DNA of 64,000 nt from Myxococcales bacterium (GCA_007131745.1 SLPX01000204.1:25994-89993); one strand, 5' to 3'. Counted from the stretch's first letter, positions 26,806 to 36,733 are shown. Notes: generated by a model not told the origin, from the letters alone. Numbers and translations are program-made.

Positions 26806-27354
26806 ATGACGAGCCGTTTAAGAAATAATATTGAAAAACCACCTAGGCAAGAGATCGATCATTCATCGGCATCGAAGAGTATTTTCAGTATTGAGGGTCT
26901 TCGGAGTCGCTACCCAGCCTACGTGGAGTTCGTGTTGTTTTGCATTATCGGCGGAACCGGCGTAATCGTTGACTACGCGGTGCTCATTCCTCTCACCGAG
27001 CTGGGTGGGCTGGATCCCAGATTAGCAGCGGTGGGCGCCTTTGCCGCAGCGGTCACGTGGAACTATGTATTGAACCGGCGGATTACTTTCCAGTCGGGAA
27101 AAAACGTCAAGGTATCCAAATCATATTCGGTTTTTGTCGGAGTTTGCCTCGTAGGACTGGCCGTTCGAATAGGAGTGATGCACGCTTTGATGGAATGGCT
27201 CGGCATGGGAAAAGGTCGGTGGTACCTGTTGGCATCACTTGTTGGTATAGCGGCCGCCACCATGGTGAATTTCCTGGGAAGTAAATATTTTGCTTTTAAA
27301 GATAAAAGCACGCCGGATCCACAGCCCTCCAATTCTTCATCGCCCCGCCCTTAG
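26806..27354 (+). CDS. GtrA-family membrane protein
   Basis: A 182-residue protein with a polar 40-residue N-terminus and four hydrophobic segments. The first reads VEFVLFCIIGGTGVIVDYAV, typical of GtrA, and the NYVLNRRITF motif between segments two and three is the family hallmark. GtrA proteins are thought to move lipid-linked sugars or to help in surface polysaccharide modification. No glycosyltransferase partner lies next to it here. The ATG at 26806 has no strong ribosome binding site. It is convergent with the FIST gene. Confidence 0.9.
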   Translation: MTSRLRNNIEKPPRQEIDHSSASKSIFSIEGLRSRYPAYVEFVLFCIIGGTGVIVDYAVLIPLTELGGLDPRLAAVGAFAAAVTWNYVLNRRITFQSGKNVKVSKSYSVFVGVCLVGLAVRIGVMHALMEWLGMGKGRWYLLASLVGIAAATMVNFLGSKYFAFKDKSTPDPQPSNSSSPRP

Positions 27355-27425
27355 GACCGAATCGAAGACCCGTTTCCGGGCAGAGCTGTATTCTGTTTCC
27401 ATTTTGCCGGAACAATTTTCTCCGA

Positions 27426-28628
27426 TCATTTTTCGAACAACAATACCGCGTTCATCAGGTTTCCATGATCAACCTTGCGTGGAATTACGCATCCCTGCTC
27501 TCCAAAGGAAAAGCCCGCCAGCCAAGGTGCCGGAGACACCTTATCTCCAAACTTCGACAACATTTCCTGCATTTCGTCCTGTATGGCCAACACACAGCCA
27601 CCACAATACATCATTAACCCACCGGCCAGTTCATCTTTTGAAAAACCCTGGAGATTCATGGCCCACTGTGCAACATTTGCTCCTCGGCCGACCAGGGATT
27701 TTTTTGTTGAATGCATTAAAACCACTGTTTCCCCTTCCTTGACCTCTGCAAACGTTGTCAGAGACCTGTCTTCCGGGATGATTTTTTCAGGATGTACCAG
27801 AATATAAGCATCCAAACCGCCGAAGCTTCCTCTCACAACACCAAGAGGGGTTAATGTGCTTACTCCCAGAACCGTACCGCCGTGTTCGAGATACTTATCC
27901 AGCTTTCCTCCCATCCATTCGTTGTAGACCTCTGCCGCCGGTCTCTTGTCCAGTTTCTTGATCACGCGGCCTGAACTTTCTGTGACCACTGCCTTCTTTT
28001 CGGTCGCGAGATACCCTCCCCGATAGCTCACCGCCGTTCGTTTCGGCCAGTGTCCAACTGCAAGGGCGACCCCGGTTCCGGTTGAAAAATCATCACTCCA
28101 CACCCTCCATTTTCCGGTGAGATCATTATCCGCGGCAGTTCCTCCTACGATGATCGTGTCTTCGCTAAACCGCTCGTAACAACCCCTGAGCACGGCCTCT
28201 TCATGGCCGGGAGTCGGGAGAAGTATAGCAAAGTCGGCTTCGTCCGGAGACAATCCGGCCTTAGAAAGTGCTTTATCAACGAGCGATCGACCTGTTTTTT
28301 CCGGGGCTGACCCGATAGGCGCTGAATGTGCACCGAAGCCGACTCCGTCACCTGCAAACCACAGTCCAGCGACTGCACCATCCCCCGATAGCAGCTTTCC
28401 GTCGACTCCCACTCCCAAACATGAAGTAAATCCGGCAAACGGGATTTTCGGCATCGCTTCGGCAAGAGATTCCCTGAAACGTTCCACGTCTGTTTGGGCC
28501 GTAGCGAAAAGAATACCCCCAGCAACGAGGATATTCTCGGCCTTTCCACGTAACTCGATCGCTGTTTTGCGTCCAAGTTCTCTTGGATCAGAATCGCATG
28601 CCGATGTAGTGATAATCCGAACCGTCAT
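27426..28628 (-). CDS. FIST-domain sensory protein
   Basis: A 400-residue protein made only of the FIST module: FIST_N about residues 30-220 (with AGGILFATA, FAGFTSCLGVG and IVGGTAADND segments) and FIST_C about 230-385 (with LMHSTKKSLV and MMYCGGC segments). FIST domains are inferred to sense small molecules, possibly amino acids, and are often fused to signalling output domains; here none is present. No signal peptide is seen. GAGGTGAA lies 8 bases before the ATG at 28628. It is preceded on its strand by a long gene-free region with strong hairpins that could form its leader. Confidence 0.88.
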   Translation of the reverse strand: MTVRIITTSACDSDPRELGRKTAIELRGKAENILVAGGILFATAQTDVERFRESLAEAMPKIPFAGFTSCLGVGVDGKLLSGDGAVAGLWFAGDGVGFGAHSAPIGSAPEKTGRSLVDKALSKAGLSPDEADFAILLPTPGHEEAVLRGCYERFSEDTIIVGGTAADNDLTGKWRVWSDDFSTGTGVALAVGHWPKRTAVSYRGGYLATEKKAVVTESSGRVIKKLDKRPAAEVYNEWMGGKLDKYLEHGGTVLGVSTLTPLGVVRGSFGGLDAYILVHPEKIIPEDRSLTTFAEVKEGETVVLMHSTKKSLVGRGANVAQWAMNLQGFSKDELAGGLMMYCGGCVLAIQDEMQEMLSKFGDKVSPAPWLAGFSFGEQGCVIPRKVDHGNLMNAVLLFEK

Positions 28629-29262
28629 TTCGATTCACCTCTTCATCCTGAAATCATGCCTGTTTAAGTTCGACTTCAGGCGAAATGGTTGTCAGTTCAG
28701 TTGAAAGCCCGGCCGAAAGAATCCAACGTTATACCCGCCGCATTTCACGTCGACCGACAACAGAAGCTAAATATGCTAACTCCCAATCTCTCCAGGGAGG
28801 GTAGAATAACACGGATTGTCCTTGTTTCAAACCCATGTGCGTTTGTCGGCCAGGGCAATCTAGTTCTATCTATTGGTCCGTCGGTGGGCCATAATAAAGT
28901 TCGTTGATGGGGCCGATAGATTCACATCTTTTTTCGCGGTTCAGGACGAGCCGCAGATGAACCTCCGTCAAGGAGGTTCTCACAAGGCGCTCGGCGGCTT
29001 GGACGCTGCCGTAAAATCACAGGCTCGTCCGTTCATCCGGCGCGAATTTCACACAAAATGATATGGACTTTTTTCCTGTAAGGTTCCGGCTGCGCCGGGA
29101 TAGGCAAACGGAAGAAATTTGATGCTGTTCGGGCGACGAACTGCAATAGTGCCCACCGGCAACTGTTCGATTAGAACGCGATTGCCCTGGTTTGTAGGCC
29201 ATGGTGTTTGTGAATCCCTATGTGAGTGGAAGCCGGCGAACGCAGAAAAAAGATTCAGAGAT
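28629..29262. other. Long intergenic region with several strong hairpins
   Basis: This 634-base gap lies between two minus-strand genes. Frames in it are short and lack ribosome binding sites. Its middle part folds into a three-way junction and three further hairpins (listed separately). A GCCTG/CAGGC hairpin with an inner AAGT/ACTT stem lies near 28653-28677, close to the FIST start. Confidence 0.6.
28944..29186. ncRNA. Candidate structured RNA with a three-way junction
   Basis: GGACGAGCC (28944-28952) pairs perfectly with GGCTCGTCC (29022-29030). Inside are GAACCTCC/GGAGGTTC (28959-28966 with 28972-28979, 5-base loop) and CGGCGGC/GCTGCCG (28992-28998 with 29005-29011, one G-U pair). Together they make a three-way junction. 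Further hairpins follow at 29086-29098 (CCGGC/GCCGG), 29123-29145 (GTTCG/CGAAC, extended) and 29158-29186 (GGCAA..GTTC/GAAC..TTGCC). Strand is undecided because these stems also fold in the complement; the minus strand would place it upstream of the FIST gene. No known riboswitch, 6S, SRP, tmRNA or RNase P core was recognised. Confidence 0.4.
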
Positions 29263-30642
29263 TTATTCTTGACCCATTGATGCCCGGCAGGTTTTTTCGT
29301 ACAGGTTTCTAAAAATGTTGTCGGGATCTGTAATGGATTTTACCTTTTCAAAATTGGGACGGTTGAAAATCGTCCAAAATTCTTCCTCGGTGTAATAGTT
29401 GTATGAAATCAAGGTCTTGATTCCGCCTAGTTCTTTAAGTTTTTCTTCCATGAGCCGATAGTAGTTGGTTTGGCCTTTTTGTTTCATGCCGTATATGGCG
29501 ATATCAATCAAAAGGTCGTCGGTCATGGTTTTCCAGAAATCCTCGGTCAACCATTCGTAGTCGTGTACACGACGGTACGGAACGCACCACAGGGGAAAGT
29601 GCCCGAAATCTTTTTCATACCATTCCAGGAACTCTTTCAGCCTGGAAAAAGGAAGAAAGGTGTCTACTGTTACGTCGGGTCGATCGTCGTTTAGCAAGAA
29701 CCAGCGAAACTTTTCCGCGATGCGAAGGATTTCGGAAGATCCCAGGAACTTTCCTAGAAACAACCGGCCCAGAAAGGATTTTGGGTGAACATTGGTGACT
29801 CCTTGATCGTAGCGGTAGAAATAATGAGGAGTCCGAAGATAATCCTCCCGGCGGGAAGCGGTGCTTTTGTAATAAACCTGAAGCCAATCGTAACGATTAG
29901 CGTAAGGCGCTGAATCGACGAAATTACCTACGCAAAGAACGAGTTTGTCCAGCGAGTGAATTATGCCGTCCATGAAATCTACATCCTGTCTTTCGTAATG
30001 AGACCGGATGGACTCCATGTAACTATCTATGGATTCATGCATTTCATGTTTCAAATGTACAAAGGGTTTTGCTTCAACAAGACGAAAAACAAGACGGGAT
30101 AAGATCCCCACGGTGCCGAATGACCCGTGCATCATCTGGAATACCAGGGAGTGTTCATTGTCCGGTGTACAGGTTAGAACATCTCCTTTTCCAGTGATGA
30201 TTTCATACTCCAAGCAAGTATCGTGAAAACCGCCGTATCGATAGGACATGGATTCTATAGAACACCCGGCGACTGCTCCTCCGATGGTGATGGTTTTGAG
30301 TTCCGGCACTACGATGGGAACAAGGCCGAACGGCAAAGTGTGATCTACAATTTTACAAAAAGGAACTCCCGGTTCTGCTATACAGATACGTCTTTCGGGA
30401 TCAATCTCGATAATCTCGTCGAAGTCCAGGAGATCGATTTTCTCGTCGGAGTATTTTTTGTCGTGCACCTTGGGAACTTGGTGGGATACCGCTTTTTTTT
30501 TCCGGGACAGAGGAGCCGTGCTTTTACGCTGTTTAAGCTGTCGCGCCACCCGCATTACCTTGCGTCCATGGGAAGCGTTCGCCTCTGCGCCTTTTGACGT
30601 GTGGGTTGCAATGGGGTGATGAATTGATGAATATGTTTTCAT
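29263..30642 (-). CDS. FAD-dependent oxidoreductase, DHCR24/DIMINUTO-like
   Basis: About 459 residues from the ATG at 30642, which has AAGG at good distance; a TTG at 30657 is the alternative. After a basic, His/Lys-rich N-terminus of about 50 residues comes a PCMH-type FAD-binding domain: IEIDPERRICIAEPGV, then ITIGGAVAG, and the ESMSYRYGGFHDTCLEYE segment that matches delta-24 sterol reductase (DHCR24) relatives. The C-terminal half continues to an ITDPDNIFRNLYEK end. It probably reduces or oxidises a lipid or other small substrate with FAD. The true substrate is unknown, and bacterial members need not act on sterols. It is 124 bases downstream of the dehydratase-activase gene. Confidence 0.82.
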   Translation of the reverse strand: MKTYSSIHHPIATHTSKGAEANASHGRKVMRVARQLKQRKSTAPLSRKKKAVSHQVPKVHDKKYSDEKIDLLDFDEIIEIDPERRICIAEPGVPFCKIVDHTLPFGLVPIVVPELKTITIGGAVAGCSIESMSYRYGGFHDTCLEYEIITGKGDVLTCTPDNEHSLVFQMMHGSFGTVGILSRLVFRLVEAKPFVHLKHEMHESIDSYMESIRSHYERQDVDFMDGIIHSLDKLVLCVGNFVDSAPYANRYDWLQVYYKSTASRREDYLRTPHYFYRYDQGVTNVHPKSFLGRLFLGKFLGSSEILRIAEKFRWFLLNDDRPDVTVDTFLPFSRLKEFLEWYEKDFGHFPLWCVPYRRVHDYEWLTEDFWKTMTDDLLIDIAIYGMKQKGQTNYYRLMEEKLKELGGIKTLISYNYYTEEEFWTIFNRPNFEKVKSITDPDNIFRNLYEKTCRASMGQE

Positions 30643-30765
30643 GTAAGTACCTTTCAATAATAGCGGAATGACATTACGGGTTGGAGCATGCCGACTTTGA
30701 TGGCGGTTCCATCCCGACCTGGTGTTTTTTTCCGGTACTTTTCCTTTTCTCAGCGGAAGAACTGT

Positions 30766-33700
30766 TTATGGGTTATTCACGTTTTCCCGGGTTGAAAATT
30801 TTTGAAGCCGGGCTGCCTGCGCCAAACGTCGCCAAGAGATCTTTCTTTGATCCGAGCTTTCAAAACGTTCGACGTTGTGGGCAAAAACTTCGATCCTGGA
30901 AGTGATGTTAGGCGGATAAATCTGCCCATCGTTTTCAAGCGCCAATACAGGGTAATCACGCGCTTTGGCCCATGGGGCGTAAACCCCTTCGATAAGTCGA
31001 CCGGGAAGACAGCCGAACGGCGCAATGATTGCAACACCCGAGTAGCCTTCTTTCATGGCGGCTGCTCCGACGGCCGGAGATACCGTGGCTTCGCTTTCCA
31101 GTTCGGGATCAACGAAATCCTTGTGCCCCTTGCCTATAATCTCGCTCATGTTGTGGGGTACGTGGGGGATGAGTCCCGTTGGACGCAGGATGGAGGATAT
31201 CTTTTTTTCCACTGTGTCCTTCCAGACTTTCTCAACTATGTATACGGCTTCATCCTTCAATCCGCCGTTCAGGAGTGAGCGCAGCCAGCCTTCCCGCCGT
31301 CTTCGCCCTTCCATGATGAACTTACGGGCGAAGTCGGTGTAATGGAACCATTCGGTTACTCCGGTTACCTTGGGATAAATCCCCTTGGATATAAGCATTT
31401 CAGAAATTTCATGGACGGAAAAGTTGTCCCGTCGGACGTAAATCTCTCCGACCACCAGCACTTTCTTGAGTTCTTCGAGTTTCTTTTTGCGGGGGATTGC
31501 TTTAAGGCGGGCGGCAGCTATTCTGAGCGCCTGATCCAGTGCTTTCGGGCCTTGGCTTAAACCGACAAGAACATCGTTCCAGACATCTCCAAAGATGTCC
31601 AACGCGGAAGATGAATCTTTAGCCAGTAGACGAAGGGAGGTTCGAACGTCCGCAAAATAGTCTCCCAGTACAAGGGCACGCCAAACATCCCTGTTAAAAG
31701 TCGCACCCATTTCCCGGTAGGAATTTTCTGAATTGGCCACCAGCAGCACGACATTTTCCCACCCCATTTCCTCGAAAAGTCGGTCAAAAAACACGTAATA
31801 CTGACCGGTGCGACAAGGACCAAGGGTGGAAGGCACGAATACAAGGTAGATTTGATCTCCGGACGTGGGATCGCGTTGGGCGAAGAACTTGAGAACCGAA
31901 CCCAGTACCAGAAGAGCCGGAATGCACTCTTTTCCCGACGCCACATTTCGAGCAAGCTGTGTGGAGTGTACATCAGGCAATGGAAGATGTTGCGAATTAA
32001 TCCCCTGGCGACGAGCGGCTACATCCATGGCTTCTGTGGAAAGATCTCCCATGGAAGGCCAGATGAGATTGACCCGGGGGTCTCGGATATCAAGCCGCGC
32101 GCCTGTACGCCGGTCCACGATATCGCAAAATTCTTCCTTCAACTCGACATGGTAACGTCGCAGGAAAGGCTTTTCTTCTGCAGGGGCCATGTGACGACGA
32201 TAGCTTTCCACTATATCAAGAAATGCTTCCACCCGGGTGTCCAGTCCCGCGTCCGCTGTGTGGGAATCGATTTCAAGCACGAGATAGGGCTTTTGACCCA
32301 TGAGCCAACGTACATAGTGCAGAAGAAAAGAGTCCGGCGCGCAGGAAAAATTCGATATGAATGCAGGGTAAAGGTTGTCAATAGCTCGCGTCTGCCTTAT
32401 GGCTTTCATGTTTTGTTGGCCGTAATACCAGTAGTTGTTCGGAGGTATTTCAGCATCATCGTCGAAGATCATGTCAAAGGGAATTACCGTAACGCCCTGG
32501 GATGTGAACTTGCGGGGAATCCCCATGTTGGCATCCCGAGTGAAGGCATTGTACGGGCGGCCGAGTATGGTGACATAGACCCTGTCCGGATTTCGACGAA
32601 CTTCGGCGAGCACTTCGCGTCCGAGTGCCCGATAGGCGTGTAGGAACCTCTTGTAGTGGAGAATTCCAGTGTCATATGCGCGGCCGCCTTCTTCCCTGGA
32701 AAACCCCAATTTCACGCCTACATCCTCGAAATATCTTCTTGAAGCATCAAAGCTCGGGCCGAAAGACACGAGAGGTCTCAAATTCTGGTTGTCCAAAAGT
32801 CCGAAAGCGTGTTTTGAGAAAAACGGCAGACCTTGAGTCAACGGACAAACGCACGCGTGCACATCTTCAAGGCTGGGCATATCCCTGAAGTGGGGCAGGA
32901 AAACATAGTCTACACCTCTGTGGAGAACATCTTCTATTGCACCGTGAGCTATTTCAGCAGGGAAGCAGTAGTTGCTTTCCTGCTTTGCAATTCCTTTTGG
33001 AAGGATTTTTTTAGATACTTCGACCGGCACTCCCAGTTCATGGAAAAACCAGGAGTAAAAAGGCCACAGGGAATGGACTGAAAAGGCCATCGGGATTCCG
33101 ACCTTTTTTGTAGTCCTTGGACTGAATTCGTCTTTAGGCGGAGCGAATTCCTCGAAAAGCATTCGGCTTCGTTCTTCGGAGTAGTCCTTAATATCACCTG
33201 CGCGGATGTTTCGTTTTTTTCGTTGGTTTGTATACAGAGAGCAGCGTCCTCCGAAGGGATAGCGCCGGCCGCCTACTTCCAAACGTTTGATTACGCAAAG
33301 ATTTTCACAAGCCTTGCATGTGAATTCGCTTTTGTATTTGATTTCCTTGTCCACAATGTTTTGGAGATCAAAGAGGCTTTTATCCAGGAGTCCTTCCATG
33401 TGCTTGTCTAATGCAAGTTTTGCAACGCCGAAGCACCCCATGAGTTCCGGGTCCGGCGGAACCGTGATATGTCTGCCGGTCATTCGGGCAAAAGCCGGGG
33501 GAACAGCCGGGTTTTTTGCTACGCCGCCTTGAAGTACGACGTGATCTCCGATTGACCGGTTTCCAACCACCCGGTTAAGATAATTCGCAACTATGGAAAA
33601 AACCAGGCCGGCCACGATGTCTTCCCGCTCGGCACCCTGACTGATGGCCTTGCGGATATCTGAGTTTATAAAAGCGGAGCAGTGTTCACCAAACTTGAGC

Positions 33701-35088
33701 GGCGCTTGGGCTCGGCATGCGATGGGACCGATTTCGGCAGCGGTTTCAATATTCAAATCCCCTGCTGCCGATTCTTCCAGAAAAGAACCCGTGCCGGCCG
33801 AACAGGCTTCGTTCATAGCGTAGTCAATTGGAACTCCGTTGTTGATATAAACGTACTTGGCGTCTTGCCCGCCTATTTCAAATATTGTGTCGACCGACTT
33901 TTGGAAGTAAGTAGTGCCGACGGTATGAGCAATGATTTCATTGTAAACACCGGCGGTTTCGAGAAATACTCCCAAAAGCTCGCGCGAAGAACCCGTAGTG
34001 GCAGCAAGGGTGATGCGAGGGTTTTGATTTCCGATTTGTTTAAGGATTTCACCCATGCAATGTTTCAAAGCAGCTACGGGATCTCCATGGGTGCGGCCAT
34101 AGTGTTCGGCCGCGATTTCCAGTGTCTCGGCGTTGATCAAAGCCGCCTTGGTTGTGGTTGAGCCCCCGTCCACACCCAGGACATATTCGGCTTCAGGATC
34201 AAACTCGGCTCGCCGGGATGGAGCGTACTCGACCATTTCATCAGAGTCTGCAAGCGGGGGAAATGTCTTGAAATGAAGAGCCGTGTTTCGACCGACCAAG
34301 CCCCCTTCCGGTAGTACGACTCCTTTGGTGCGAGCGATGTGTGCGGCTCCGAACGCTTCGAAAAAGGAAGCTTCCTCCGGTAATATGAAGTTTATGCCGG
34401 GATTGCCCTTAAAAACAAAGTCCACCAAGTGCTTATTTTGCGTGACCCCACCGATCAAGACTACTTCACCTTCTGATATCTTCGCTTTTGTGAGAAACTC
34501 CGAAACCTTGTCGGCCATCACTTTTGAGAGAGAAAGAGCAATGTCTCCTTTTTCGGCTTCGCCCTTGTTCAGGCGGTGGGTGCAGTCGGATTTCATGAAA
34601 ACCGAACATCGGGAAGAGAGGCGATGGAGGGAAGCCTCTTCACAAGCGCATTCAATATCTTTTAGCTGCATGTTCATGCGGCCGAGTTGCTGGCGAAAAA
34701 ACTCCCCTGTGCCGGATGCACACTTGTTTCCGGAATAGTTGTTTACAATCTGCCCCCGGCGGTTGAGTACGTAGACGACAAGATCTTCACCTCCCATGGA
34801 AACTACAGCCCTTGGTTTAAGGCCGAGTGCGTTTAAACCCGCTTCAACCGCGGTTGCAGCTATGACCTCGGGGAGAGCGACCCGGTGACGTCCCTCGGTT
34901 CCCGTGACAACGGCAGATGGGGGAGATGGGTGTTCAACAAGGCCCAAATCCCCAAGAAGTTTGCCTACAGCGCCGGGGAGATCTCCTTCATGGGCCAACA
35001 CCTTACCGTTACATGTTCCGTCCGTTGACAGAAGGCAGAGTTTTACTGTTGTGGATCCGATATCTATTCCAAGAGATTTTTTCGTCAT
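30766..35088 (-). CDS. Giant 2-hydroxyacyl-CoA dehydratase-type activase (BadF/HgdC plus DUF2229)
   Basis: About 1440 residues from the ATG at 35088. It has two ASKHA ATPase domains of the BadF/BadG/HgdC type. The first starts GIDIGSTTVKL and has CASGTGEFF; the second has GVDGGSTTTKA and CSAGTGSFLEES, with Cys residues that hold the shared [4Fe-4S] cluster in HgdC. A Cys cluster (CKACENLC and GGRCSLYTN, about residues 595-630) and a long DUF2229/HgdB-like region follow. Known relatives use ATP to drive low-potential electrons into radical dehydratases or reductases. No separate dehydratase subunits are nearby, so the substrate is unknown. A GGGGT/ACCCC hairpin lies just before the start. It suggests an anaerobic metabolism. 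Confidence 0.9.
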   Translation of the reverse strand: MTKKSLGIDIGSTTVKLCLLSTDGTCNGKVLAHEGDLPGAVGKLLGDLGLVEHPSPPSAVVTGTEGRHRVALPEVIAATAVEAGLNALGLKPRAVVSMGGEDLVVYVLNRRGQIVNNYSGNKCASGTGEFFRQQLGRMNMQLKDIECACEEASLHRLSSRCSVFMKSDCTHRLNKGEAEKGDIALSLSKVMADKVSEFLTKAKISEGEVVLIGGVTQNKHLVDFVFKGNPGINFILPEEASFFEAFGAAHIARTKGVVLPEGGLVGRNTALHFKTFPPLADSDEMVEYAPSRRAEFDPEAEYVLGVDGGSTTTKAALINAETLEIAAEHYGRTHGDPVAALKHCMGEILKQIGNQNPRITLAATTGSSRELLGVFLETAGVYNEIIAHTVGTTYFQKSVDTIFEIGGQDAKYVYINNGVPIDYAMNEACSAGTGSFLEESAAGDLNIETAAEIGPIACRAQAPLKFGEHCSAFINSDIRKAISQGAEREDIVAGLVFSIVANYLNRVVGNRSIGDHVVLQGGVAKNPAVPPAFARMTGRHITVPPDPELMGCFGVAKLALDKHMEGLLDKSLFDLQNIVDKEIKYKSEFTCKACENLCVIKRLEVGGRRYPFGGRCSLYTNQRKKRNIRAGDIKDYSEERSRMLFEEFAPPKDEFSPRTTKKVGIPMAFSVHSLWPFYSWFFHELGVPVEVSKKILPKGIAKQESNYCFPAEIAHGAIEDVLHRGVDYVFLPHFRDMPSLEDVHACVCPLTQGLPFFSKHAFGLLDNQNLRPLVSFGPSFDASRRYFEDVGVKLGFSREEGGRAYDTGILHYKRFLHAYRALGREVLAEVRRNPDRVYVTILGRPYNAFTRDANMGIPRKFTSQGVTVIPFDMIFDDDAEIPPNNYWYYGQQNMKAIRQTRAIDNLYPAFISNFSCAPDSFLLHYVRWLMGQKPYLVLEIDSHTADAGLDTRVEAFLDIVESYRRHMAPAEEKPFLRRYHVELKEEFCDIVDRRTGARLDIRDPRVNLIWPSMGDLSTEAMDVAARRQGINSQHLPLPDVHSTQLARNVASGKECIPALLVLGSVLKFFAQRDPTSGDQIYLVFVPSTLGPCRTGQYYVFFDRLFEEMGWENVVLLVANSENSYREMGATFNRDVWRALVLGDYFADVRTSLRLLAKDSSSALDIFGDVWNDVLVGLSQGPKALDQALRIAAARLKAIPRKKKLEELKKVLVVGEIYVRRDNFSVHEISEMLISKGIYPKVTGVTEWFHYTDFARKFIMEGRRRREGWLRSLLNGGLKDEAVYIVEKVWKDTVEKKISSILRPTGLIPHVPHNMSEIIGKGHKDFVDPELESEATVSPAVGAAAMKEGYSGVAIIAPFGCLPGRLIEGVYAPWAKARDYPVLALENDGQIYPPNITSRIEVFAHNVERFESSDQRKISWRRLAQAARLQKFSTRENVNNP

Positions 35089-35102
35089 GGTAACTATGTC
35101 CC

Positions 35103-35116
35103 GGGGTATAGACCCC
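35103..35116 (-). repeat. Hairpin just upstream of the activase start
   Basis: GGGGT (35103-35107) and ACCCC (35112-35116) form a perfect 5-bp stem with a 4-base loop, 15 to 28 bases before the activase ATG. It adjoins the only purine-rich stretch that could act as a ribosome binding site, so it might affect translation. Confidence 0.3.
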
Positions 35117-35209
35117 ATTGCTATTAGGGAAATCAAAGAACCGATTTTTTTGGGAAACTACTTTAACCGAAGAGACCGGTCAAGTGCGGGCTTTTAAACA
35201 CATGTCTTT

Positions 35210-36733
35210 TCAAGAGCTGAATGTAAAAAGAATGCCCGCCCATGTAGCACTGATACAAGAAACAATTGCACCGGCTGCCATGGCTCTCAATCCCAGTTTC
35301 GCCAGATCTCCCCTGCGCGATGGAGCTATTCCTCCAATGCCGCCGATCTGGATTCCTATCGAGGCCAGGTTCGCGAATCCACACAACGCGTATGACGCTA
35401 TGATGGAGGTTCTGACATCAATAGAAGCCTGGATTGTCTGCAATTCAGCGTAGGCCAGCAATTCGGTCAAAACCAGTTTTTTGCCGAGCAATTGGCCCAG
35501 CTTGGGGGCATCGGCCCAACTTACGCCGAGACACCAGGAAAGAGGAGAAAGAATCCATCCCAATATCCGCTCCAGGCTGAGATCAATGCCGAAAGGCCGG
35601 CCCATCAAGTGCAGAATAAAGTTAAAAAGCGCTACCATGGCTACAAATGCGATCAGCATCGCTACTACGTTTAATACAAGGGTAATGCCTTCCGATGCGC
35701 CCCTTGCAAGGGCTTCGATTGAATTTGCATCGGGTTTCTCTATTTCCACTTTTACTGTTCCGGCTGTTACAGGGGAGCCGTCTTCAGGGAAAATGATCTT
35801 AGCCACGGCCAGAGCCCCGGGAGCCGCCATCAAGGATGCGGTGACAAGATGGCCGGCAATGCCCGGAATGTCCCGGAGCATAGACACATAGACGGCCAAA
35901 ACACCTCCTGCCACGGTTGCAAAACCGCCTGTCATGACGGCCATGAGTTCGCTTTGAGTCATGTCTTTTACGAAAGGCTTAATCAGAAGCGGTGCTTCGG
36001 TTTGGCCTACAAAAACATTAGCAGTACAGGAAAGAGTTTCCGCTCCCGAAGTTCCGAGTACAGACTGGACGGCTTTGGCCACGCCCTTTACGATCCATTG
36101 CATTACACCAAGATGATAAAGAACCGTCATCAAAGCGGAGAAAAAAATTATGGTGGGAAGAACCCAGAAAGCCAGGTTTTTTACGGCGGGACTGACTTTT
36201 CCCGTCATCAGATCATGGATGACCCATTGACCTGAAGTATCCACAAAAGTCGCTTGATGCGGTTCCACGCTCGACATCACAAACGCTGTGCCGGCTTCAG
36301 CGAATGAAAGCAGTTTTCGCACCCCCGTGTCCACTACGGAGAAAAATCTTTCTCCAACGACCGGATTCAAGACAAGAACAGCGAACAATGCCTGCAAACC
36401 CAAACCTCCGGCCACGGCCCTCCATTTTATGGCCCTTCGGTTCACTGATAAGAGAACACAAAGGCCAAGCAGGACGACAAAGCCCAGAAGGCTTTGAAGA
36501 ATGTTGAGAAAACCCGTATCAATCGCCCGTGGTTCGCCGAATTTCGGCTTGGTGCTTTTTTCAAGGGATATGCGAACATCTTCTTTCCATTGGCTGTATC
36601 GTTCTTCTGAAGGCGATGGATCGACCCGGTTTTCTTTAATGGAGTTGTTTGGGTTTTTGGATGCAGTGTCTGCAAAAGCGTGGTTTGCAGTTACGACAAG
36701 CAGAAACATGATGATCTTTAAAAAATGTTTCAT
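35210..36733 (-). CDS. nupC: Concentrative nucleoside transporter, NupC/CNT family
   Basis: About 507 residues from the ATG at 36733; an upstream TTG at 36775 would overlap the phosphorylase gene. The start MKHFLKIIMFLLVVTANHAFA is a signal peptide, followed by a polar 50-residue periplasmic stretch and then the CNT membrane domain. CNT hallmarks include the VGQTEAPLLIKPF motif for nucleoside binding and the later gate segments. CNT carriers import nucleosides with Na+ or H+. It lies 38 bases downstream of the pyrimidine-nucleoside phosphorylase, so import and breakdown are linked. The cleavable signal plus periplasmic extension is longer than in E. coli NupC. Confidence 0.92.
   Translation of the reverse strand: MKHFLKIIMFLLVVTANHAFADTASKNPNNSIKENRVDPSPSEERYSQWKEDVRISLEKSTKPKFGEPRAIDTGFLNILQSLLGFVVLLGLCVLLSVNRRAIKWRAVAGGLGLQALFAVLVLNPVVGERFFSVVDTGVRKLLSFAEAGTAFVMSSVEPHQATFVDTSGQWVIHDLMTGKVSPAVKNLAFWVLPTIIFFSALMTVLYHLGVMQWIVKGVAKAVQSVLGTSGAETLSCTANVFVGQTEAPLLIKPFVKDMTQSELMAVMTGGFATVAGGVLAVYVSMLRDIPGIAGHLVTASLMAAPGALAVAKIIFPEDGSPVTAGTVKVEIEKPDANSIEALARGASEGITLVLNVVAMLIAFVAMVALFNFILHLMGRPFGIDLSLERILGWILSPLSWCLGVSWADAPKLGQLLGKKLVLTELLAYAELQTIQASIDVRTSIIASYALCGFANLASIGIQIGGIGGIAPSRRGDLAKLGLRAMAAGAIVSCISATWAGILFTFSS

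Noticed and set aside
28944..29060. Hammerhead ribozyme, tmRNA, 6S, SRP or RNase P RNA
   Set aside because: The three-way junction resembles a hammerhead in outline, but the CUGAUGA and GAAA core bases are missing. Core motifs of the other RNAs were not found.
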